From positions 1 to 6,552 of the forward strand of contig JALREG010000032.1 in NCBI GenBank assembly GCA_023253905.1: 6,552 bases of DNA, read 5' to 3'. This document shows positions 1 through 4,597 of the stretch, one piece after another. A program made the translations under genes and the position numbers. Every line of letters begins with the position of its first letter. Position 1 is the first letter of the stretch. The stretch comes from Burkholderiaceae bacterium (GTDB lineage: Bacteria; Pseudomonadota; Gammaproteobacteria; Burkholderiales; Burkholderiaceae). Under the pieces are notes generated by a model. That model saw nothing but the letters and a program-made list of their open reading frames with translations. It made no database searches and had not been told where the DNA came from.

Positions 1-1
1 C

Positions 2-1495
2 TCGAGCCCCGCCGCGGTCGACCGTGAGGCCGTTCGCGTCCGTGCGCTTTCCAAGTCCTTCGGGGCGACCCAGGCGCTCCATGAGGTCGACTTCATCGTC
101 GCAACGGGTGAGATCCATGCGCTGGTGGGCGAGAACGGGGCAGGGAAATCTACGCTCATCCGAATTCTGAGCGGCATTCATCAGGCGGACTCCGGCACGA
201 TTGAGGTCGCGGGGCAGACGGTTCGTTTCGGCAGCCCAAGGGCAGCGATCGCGGGAGGGATTGTCACGATTCCGCAGGAATTGCGGATGGTGCCTGCGCT
301 GTCGATTGCCGAGAACCTGATGCTGGGCAGCCTTCCGATGCGGCGCCGGTTCGGCATCGTTCCCGCCATTGATCGCGCGCGTATGAATGCCGAGGCCAGC
401 GCGCAGCTCGCCCAACTGAATCTCGATGTGGACGTGCGCGAGCCAATCCGCTCACTCAGCTTTGCCGAACAGCAACTCGTGGCCATCGCCAAGGCGTTGC
501 GTCGGCAGTGCAGTGTCTTTATTCTGGATGAGCCAACGGCCGCACTCGAGTCGCGTGAAATTGACCGTCTTTTTTCGGTGCTGGCGCAAATGAAGGCCGC
601 CGGTACCGCCATCATTTATATCTCGCATCGGCTAGACGAAATTATCTCGCTCGCCGATTGCTGCACGGTGCTTCGGGATGGCCGAGTGGTCACCGTCTGC
701 GAGAAAGGCCAGTTTTCGATCGGCGACCTGATTGAAGCAATGACCGGTCGCGCGGCCGCCCACGAAGATAACGCTACCCGCCCGCATGGGCCAGAGTTGA
801 TCGCCGAGCAGGTCGTGCAAGCCCCGATCTCGCTTCGCGCCGGGCAGACCCTTGGCATCGCCGGGTTGCTGGGGAGCGGCGCCGATCTCAAGGTGCGCGG
901 ACTGTTCGGCGCGGGGCCTGAGCCGGTGACCGTTCGGCGCGCCGGCGGAGCGACCGTGCTCCTGCGGCAGCCGGGCGATGCGATCGCACAGGGAATCGGC
1001 CTGGTCCCGGGCACACGCTCGCTCGGGCTGGTCATGAACCAATCGGTGCGCGACAACATTCTGCTGCCCAACCTGTTTCAGATTGGCTCAATTTTTAGAA
1101 TCGACCGCTCACGCGCCGATGCCCTGGTCAATGAAATGATGGATCTGATGGATATCCGCCCGCGCCGCCCGGAGGTCAGGGTGGGATCGCTGTCGGGCGG
1201 CAACCAGCAGAAGGTCATCCTCGCCAAATGGCTGGCGCGCCGTGTGTCGGTTCTCCTGCTCGATGAGCCCACCCACGGCATCGATATTGCCGCCAAGATG
1301 CATGTGCATGCGCTGATCCGGCGCTTCACCCAGGACGGCGGCGGCGTACTGGTGAGTTCCAGCGACCTGGGCGAACTCGCCCGCTTGTGTGATTCGGTGC
1401 TTGCGATGCGCGAGCGGCAGATTATCGGTCGCGTTGAACGCGCCGATGGCATGAACGAGGCGCGTCTGCGCGCTTCGCTCGAGGGGACACGCTGA
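2..1495 (+). CDS. CUT2 (ribose-type) ABC importer, double ATP-binding subunit, 5'-partial
   Basis: Cytoplasmic ATPase subunit that powers a sugar-type ABC importer; it is a tandem of two nucleotide-binding domains in one chain, as in RbsA, MglA and XylG. The frame is open from the left edge with no in-frame ATG, so the true start is outside the window. The GTG at 125 lies just before the Walker A loop and cannot be the start. Numbering from the first visible codon, domain 1 has Walker A GENGAGKST (43-51), signature LSFAEQQ (152-158), Walker B VFILDE (172-177) and H-loop His209. Domain 2 has a degenerate P-loop without lysine (about 285-296), a good signature LSGGNQQK (397-404), Walker B VLLLDE (417-422) and SSSD in place of the H-loop histidine. 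These domain-2 losses are normal for the family. The 497 visible residues are close to the usual full length of about 500, so little is missing. The stop codon overlaps the permease start. The substrate cannot be told from this subunit. Confidence 0.95.
   Translation, partial: SSPAAVDREAVRVRALSKSFGATQALHEVDFIVATGEIHALVGENGAGKSTLIRILSGIHQADSGTIEVAGQTVRFGSPRAAIAGGIVTIPQELRMVPALSIAENLMLGSLPMRRRFGIVPAIDRARMNAEASAQLAQLNLDVDVREPIRSLSFAEQQLVAIAKALRRQCSVFILDEPTAALESREIDRLFSVLAQMKAAGTAIIYISHRLDEIISLADCCTVLRDGRVVTVCEKGQFSIGDLIEAMTGRAAAHEDNATRPHGPELIAEQVVQAPISLRAGQTLGIAGLLGSGADLKVRGLFGAGPEPVTVRRAGGATVLLRQPGDAIAQGIGLVPGTRSLGLVMNQSVRDNILLPNLFQIGSIFRIDRSRADALVNEMMDLMDIRPRRPEVRVGSLSGGNQQKVILAKWLARRVSVLLLDEPTHGIDIAAKMHVHALIRRFTQDGGGVLVSSSDLGELARLCDSVLAMRERQIIGRVERADGMNEARLRASLEGTR
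1481..1486 (+). promoter_or_regulatory. Ribosome binding site of the permease, inside the ATPase gene
   Basis: GAGGGG lies 8 bases before the permease ATG at 1495, within the last codons of the ATPase gene. The ATPase TGA (1493-1495) and the permease ATG (1495-1497) share one base, which suggests coupled translation of the two subunits. Confidence 0.6.
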
Positions 1496-2439
1496 TGGCT
1501 TCACGCTTTGTTCCATCCCGGCTTCTTGGCCAGATTCCGCTCGTGACGCTGCTTGTATTGTGCGCTGCGACCGCATTGCTGACCGATCGCTTTCTGTCTC
1601 CGGTGAATCTCAACAACATCCTGGTGCAGTCGTCGATCATGGCGGTGATCGCAATCGGCATGACCTTCGTCATCATTGGCGGAGGATTCGATCTATCGGT
1701 GGGATCGACCGCAGCGCTGGCGGGCTGCGTGGCGGCCATGGTCATGCTCGAGGCCGGGATCGGCGCGGGCGTCGTGGCAGGTGTACTCGTGGGTGCGCTG
1801 GTGGGCCTGGTGAACGGCCTGGTCATCGCCTATCTTCGGGTCAATCCCTTCATCACCACGCTCGGCACCATGGTGCTGGTTCGGGGCGTGGTGTTCCTGA
1901 TCACCGGCGGCGCCCCCGTCGAGGGCGACAACGGCCTGCCCTCCGCCTTCGTGGGCTTTGGCTCTGCTCGAATCCTGGGTCTGCACGCGCTCGTCTGGGT
2001 GCCGATTGTGCTGCTCGTTGTGCTGTCCTGGGTCATGCATGCCACACCCTTTGGCCGGCACATCTACGCGACCGGAGGCGGTCGCGAAGCCGCCTATCTG
2101 TCAGGCGTTCCGGTTGCACGAATCACTGCATCCACCTATGTCATCTGCGGCGCACTGGCGGGCGTGGCCGGCGTAATGCTCGCCGCGCGCCTGCAATCGG
2201 GTCAGCCGACGGCAGGCGAGTTTTATGAGCTGACCGCAATCGCTGCGGTGGTGCTGGGCGGCGCCGCCCTGCACGGTGGCGAAGGCACGCTCTATAAGAG
2301 CGTGATCGGCGTGTTCATCATGATCGTGCTCGGCAACAGCCTGAACCTGCTGAATGTCGATTCCTACTGGCAGCGCGTCGCGATTGGCGTGGTGATCATC
2401 GCCGCCGCCGCAGCAGACAGCCTGCGCTCCAAGCGTTAG
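1495..2439 (+). CDS. CUT2 (ribose-type) ABC importer, inner-membrane permease (RbsC-like)
   Basis: Integral membrane subunit of the importer; in this family it acts as a homodimer forming the translocation path. At 314 residues it has the usual length. The protein is strongly hydrophobic throughout, with eight to ten likely membrane helices. Recognisable family blocks are GGGFDLSVG (62-70), NPFITTLGT (117-125), a cytoplasmic EAA-type loop REAAYLSGV (197-205) that should contact the ATPase, the block beginning ELTAIAAVVLGG (245-256) and NLLNVDSYWQ (284-293). The start is supported by the GAGGGG site 8 bases upstream and by a short basic N-terminus before the first helix. It lies between its ATPase and its binding protein. 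Membership in the RbsC/XylH/AraH family is clear; the substrate is not readable from the permease. Confidence 0.95.
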   Translation: MASRFVPSRLLGQIPLVTLLVLCAATALLTDRFLSPVNLNNILVQSSIMAVIAIGMTFVIIGGGFDLSVGSTAALAGCVAAMVMLEAGIGAGVVAGVLVGALVGLVNGLVIAYLRVNPFITTLGTMVLVRGVVFLITGGAPVEGDNGLPSAFVGFGSARILGLHALVWVPIVLLVVLSWVMHATPFGRHIYATGGGREAAYLSGVPVARITASTYVICGALAGVAGVMLAARLQSGQPTAGEFYELTAIAAVVLGGAALHGGEGTLYKSVIGVFIMIVLGNSLNLLNVDSYWQRVAIGVVIIAAAAADSLRSKR

Positions 2440-2468
2440 CATTCAAACCATCCCTACTCACCCCACCC

Positions 2469-2474
2469 AGGAGA
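2469..2474 (+). promoter_or_regulatory. Ribosome binding site of the binding protein
   Basis: AGGAGA lies 6 bases before the ATG at 2481, in a 41-base gap that is otherwise pyrimidine-rich. It is the strongest ribosome binding site in the window, fitting the higher amount of binding protein usually needed relative to the membrane subunits. The gap shows no terminator or obvious promoter. Confidence 0.75.
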
Positions 2475-2480
2475 TACCCC

Positions 2481-3407
2481 ATGCGTCGCACGCTTCTGAT
2501 GGCCGCTCTGGCCGCCTTCACCACACTATCCGCCCCGCTCACCGTCGCACAGGCTCAGGGAAAAATCACGATCGGCGTTTCTCTGCCACAAGACGACAAT
2601 CCGTTCTACATTGCAATGATGCGAGGCATTCGCGCCCGCGCTGGCGAACTCGGCTGGGAGGTGGCATCGGTCTCGTCTAATGAAGACAAGCTCAAGCAGA
2701 TCAATGGCGTACAGGATCTGGTGGCCCGGGGCGTCAAAGGGGTGCTCATCTCGCCGATCGATGCCACAGGCGTGAACGCGGCCTACGATGCCGCCGCAGC
2801 AGGCAAGGTCCCCATCGTATCGGTGGCGCGTGGCTCCACCTCGCCCAACCAGACGCTCCATGTCGCTATGGACGAAAAGCAGATCGGTCGCGATATTGCT
2901 GAGTGGACCGCCAAGAGCATTGGCGGCAAAGGCAAGGTAGCGATGCTGCTCGGCCCCTCTGGTGCGCCCACCTTCCGCAACCTCGCCGAGGGCTACACCG
3001 AAATCATGGCCAAGTATCCCGACATCCGGGTGGTGTTCCGCAACGACGGGCCGCTGACCCGCGAGCGCGGTCTCAAGAACACCGAAGATGTGCTGGTGGC
3101 CAATCCCGATCTGGCAGCCATCTACACCGCCAATGATGATGTCGCGCTCGGCGCCACGCAGGCGGTGCTTGCCGCCAACCGCAAAGGCAAGACGCTGGTC
3201 ACCGGCATGAATGGGGTGCCGCCGGCGCTGCGTTCGCTCAAGGAGGGTAATCTCGCCATGACGGTCGAGCTGAACCCGGTGCTCTGGGGGCGGATGGGCG
3301 TCGATGTTCTGTCCGAGTACCTTAAAGGCAGCAAGGTCGAACCGCGGGTGTTTATCAAGCATGTGCTGATCGACAGCGGCAACATCGATCAGAAGCTTCC
3401 GAAATAA
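2481..3407 (+). CDS. Periplasmic substrate-binding protein of the CUT2-type importer
   Basis: Soluble periplasmic receptor that delivers ligand to the permease; the fold is the type I periplasmic binding protein of the RbsB/Peripla_BP_4 group. Residues 1-25 are a Sec signal peptide (basic MRR, hydrophobic core, AQA before the likely cut after residue 25). There is no lipobox cysteine, so it should be free in the periplasm. Family landmarks are NPFY (40-43), the VLISPIDA strand-turn (88-95), VAR (115-117), Arg166, the NDDVALGA hinge region (218-225) and MNG (243-245). The length of 308 is typical. By eye against E. coli RbsB, the ribose-contacting Asn64, Asp89 and Asp215 correspond here to Ser91, Ala116 and Asn244, while Arg117, Arg166 and Asn218 are kept. 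This argues against plain ribose as ligand. It is the third gene of the cluster, whereas binding-protein genes are often first. Its role is secure; its ligand is unknown. Confidence 0.93.
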   Translation: MRRTLLMAALAAFTTLSAPLTVAQAQGKITIGVSLPQDDNPFYIAMMRGIRARAGELGWEVASVSSNEDKLKQINGVQDLVARGVKGVLISPIDATGVNAAYDAAAAGKVPIVSVARGSTSPNQTLHVAMDEKQIGRDIAEWTAKSIGGKGKVAMLLGPSGAPTFRNLAEGYTEIMAKYPDIRVVFRNDGPLTRERGLKNTEDVLVANPDLAAIYTANDDVALGATQAVLAANRKGKTLVTGMNGVPPALRSLKEGNLAMTVELNPVLWGRMGVDVLSEYLKGSKVEPRVFIKHVLIDSGNIDQKLPK

Positions 3408-3428
3408 TCGCCCTCAAGGCTTCACGCC

Positions 3429-3434
3429 GGAGAT
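3429..3434 (+). promoter_or_regulatory. Ribosome binding site of the dioxygenase, within a small hairpin
   Basis: GGAGAT lies 7 bases before the ATG at 3442 and fixes that start. CCGG at 3427-3430 can pair with CCGG at 3435-3438 around the loop AGAT, so part of the site could be held in a 4-base-pair GC stem. Whether this affects translation is unknown. Confidence 0.55.
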
Positions 3435-3441
3435 CCGGGTC

Positions 3442-4476
3442 ATGAATGACGCAGTCGCGGGCGGGGGTAACGACCCCTCGCCGTATCTCGCCGATCTGTA
3501 TCGGGCGAACCTCCATCCGCTCTGGGATCGCTACAAGCGCATCACGCCACGCGAGCCCAAACCTCGCGACACACCGTTCATCTGGCGCTGGCGCGACACC
3601 GAGCCGCTGTTGCATCGTGCGGTCTCGGAGGTGCCCATCGAGGAAATCGAGCGGCGCGCGCTCATCATGACCCATCCGAATTTCGGCGGTGACACGGCCA
3701 CCAGTGCCAACATGCTCGGCGCATTCACCGTGCTCGATCCAGGCGAACAGGCACGCCCCCACCGGCATACGGGCGCGGCCTTGCGGTTTGCCGTGCAGGC
3801 CGAAGGCGCCGCCACCATCGTCAATGGCCGCTGGTGCGAAATGCGCTCAGGCGACCTGATCCTCACCCCGCCCATGGCCTGGCATGGCCACATCAATCAA
3901 AGCAACCGACGAATCATCTGGTTTGACGCCGCCAACATGCCGCTGCTCTGCGCACTCAACGCGCATTTTTTCGAGGCGGGCGACCCGACGGATGATGATT
4001 TCTGGAAGGTGGATGCGGGCGAGGAGCGTATCTGGCAGGCGGCCGGGCTCGCCTCCCCGGAGGCGGCGACGGTACCGGGCTGCTCGCCCAAATTCCACTA
4101 CCCCGGTGCGGCCACCCGCGACACGCTCGCGGCCACCGCGGCTGGCGCAGACGGGTCGCGCACCGTGCGCTACGTCAACCCCGCCACAGGCGGCGCAGTC
4201 ATGCCCACACTCGACTGCTATGCCATGCGCCTCAATGCCGATTCACCCACGCGGACCCGCCGAGGCGCCTACACCTCGATGTGCCTTGTCGTATCCGGCC
4301 ACGGTCGATCGCGAGTCGGCGACGCCGAGTTTGAGTGGGGTCCGAGCGACGTCTTCACCATTCCTTCCTGGCACTGGGTGACCCATCAGGCGATGGGCGG
4401 CGAAGCCGATCTGTTCATCGTCAGCGATCGTGTCGTGTTTGAGCGCCTGGAGCTGCTGCGCGAGGAGTGGCTTTGA
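3442..4476 (+). CDS. Gentisate 1,2-dioxygenase-family bicupin ring-cleaving dioxygenase
   Basis: Predicted cytoplasmic Fe(II) dioxygenase. Characterised relatives open the ring of gentisate (giving maleylpyruvate), salicylate or 1-hydroxy-2-naphthoate. The 344-residue length matches gentisate dioxygenases. The N-terminal part (about 17-75) has the family's NLxPLW and WRW blocks. The first cupin (about 90-165) has PHRHTGAALRF, with His107 and His109, and WHGH with His148; these are the expected three iron ligands, spaced as in E. coli gentisate dioxygenase. A linker with SPKFHYP (215-221) follows. The second cupin (about 275-330, SGHGRSRVGDAEF to WHW) keeps only one histidine and is probably structural, as in the family. 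The block after the first cupin reads WFDAANMP (160-167), where characterised gentisate enzymes usually have something like WLDGLDIP, so the substrate may differ. It follows the binding-protein gene by 34 bases and is probably in the same operon. The family call is strong; the exact substrate is open. Confidence 0.85.
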   Translation: MNDAVAGGGNDPSPYLADLYRANLHPLWDRYKRITPREPKPRDTPFIWRWRDTEPLLHRAVSEVPIEEIERRALIMTHPNFGGDTATSANMLGAFTVLDPGEQARPHRHTGAALRFAVQAEGAATIVNGRWCEMRSGDLILTPPMAWHGHINQSNRRIIWFDAANMPLLCALNAHFFEAGDPTDDDFWKVDAGEERIWQAAGLASPEAATVPGCSPKFHYPGAATRDTLAATAAGADGSRTVRYVNPATGGAVMPTLDCYAMRLNADSPTRTRRGAYTSMCLVVSGHGRSRVGDAEFEWGPSDVFTIPSWHWVTHQAMGGEADLFIVSDRVVFERLELLREEWL

Positions 4477-4485
4477 AGCAGCTCA

Positions 4486-4500
4486 CCGCCACCTCGGCGG
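4486..4500 (+). repeat. Small GC inverted repeat just after the dioxygenase stop
   Basis: CCGCC (4486-4490) and GGCGG (4496-4500) are perfect inverted copies around a five-base loop, starting 10 bases after the dioxygenase stop. It could help end or protect the operon transcript. There is no T-run after it, and a 5-base-pair stem in GC-rich DNA can arise by chance. Confidence 0.35.
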
Positions 4501-4520
4501 GCTGACACTACGGCGGTGTA

Positions 4521-4542
4521 TGGGGCGTCACCCGGCGCCCCA
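4521..4542 (+). terminator. Possible hairpin terminator or mRNA-end structure without a T-tract
   Basis: TGGGGCG (4521-4527) pairs perfectly with CGCCCCA (4536-4542) around an 8-base loop, giving a 7-base-pair, nearly all-GC stem between the dioxygenase and acnD genes. It is the strongest fold I see in the non-coding DNA here. No T-run follows, so it is not a classical intrinsic terminator. It may act as an mRNA 3'-end stabiliser, a Rho-assisted stop, or a protein-binding palindrome in front of acnD. Confidence 0.35.
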
Positions 4543-4597
4543 CCGACTGCCGAGCCGATAAGCTTCGCGTCAGGGTCGTTCGCTAAACTAATGAGCT

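Noticed and set aside
1..6. XhoI site (CTCGAG) at the very left edge, suggesting a cloned fragment end
   Set aside because: The same hexamer also occurs at 545-550 and 1478-1483, so a complete XhoI digest would not give this window, and the coding frame runs through it normally.
125..127. GTG as a possible start of the ATPase gene
   Set aside because: It lies one residue before the Walker A motif, and the upstream codons in the same frame encode the usual N-terminal strands of the domain (for example ALSKSFG). The gene continues past the left edge.
854..889. Missing Walker A lysine in the second ATPase domain as a sign of a broken gene
   Set aside because: The second domain of CUT2 ATPases normally lacks this lysine, and the Walker B and signature motifs are intact. 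The frame is open throughout.
181..2442. Several minus-strand and alternate-frame open frames over the ATPase and permease genes
   Set aside because: They overlap strongly supported transporter genes, have low-complexity, Arg/Ala/Ser/His-rich translations and no family motifs.
2526..3362. A 278-codon open frame on the minus strand, opposite the binding-protein gene
   Set aside because: It is a shadow of a clearly real gene: high GC at third positions leaves the opposite strand open. The translation is rich in His, Arg and Asp, matches no family I recognise and has no ribosome binding site of note.
4477..4597. A sigma-54 promoter or PrpR-type operator before acnD
   Set aside because: I looked for a TGGC-N8-TTGC-like element and found none.
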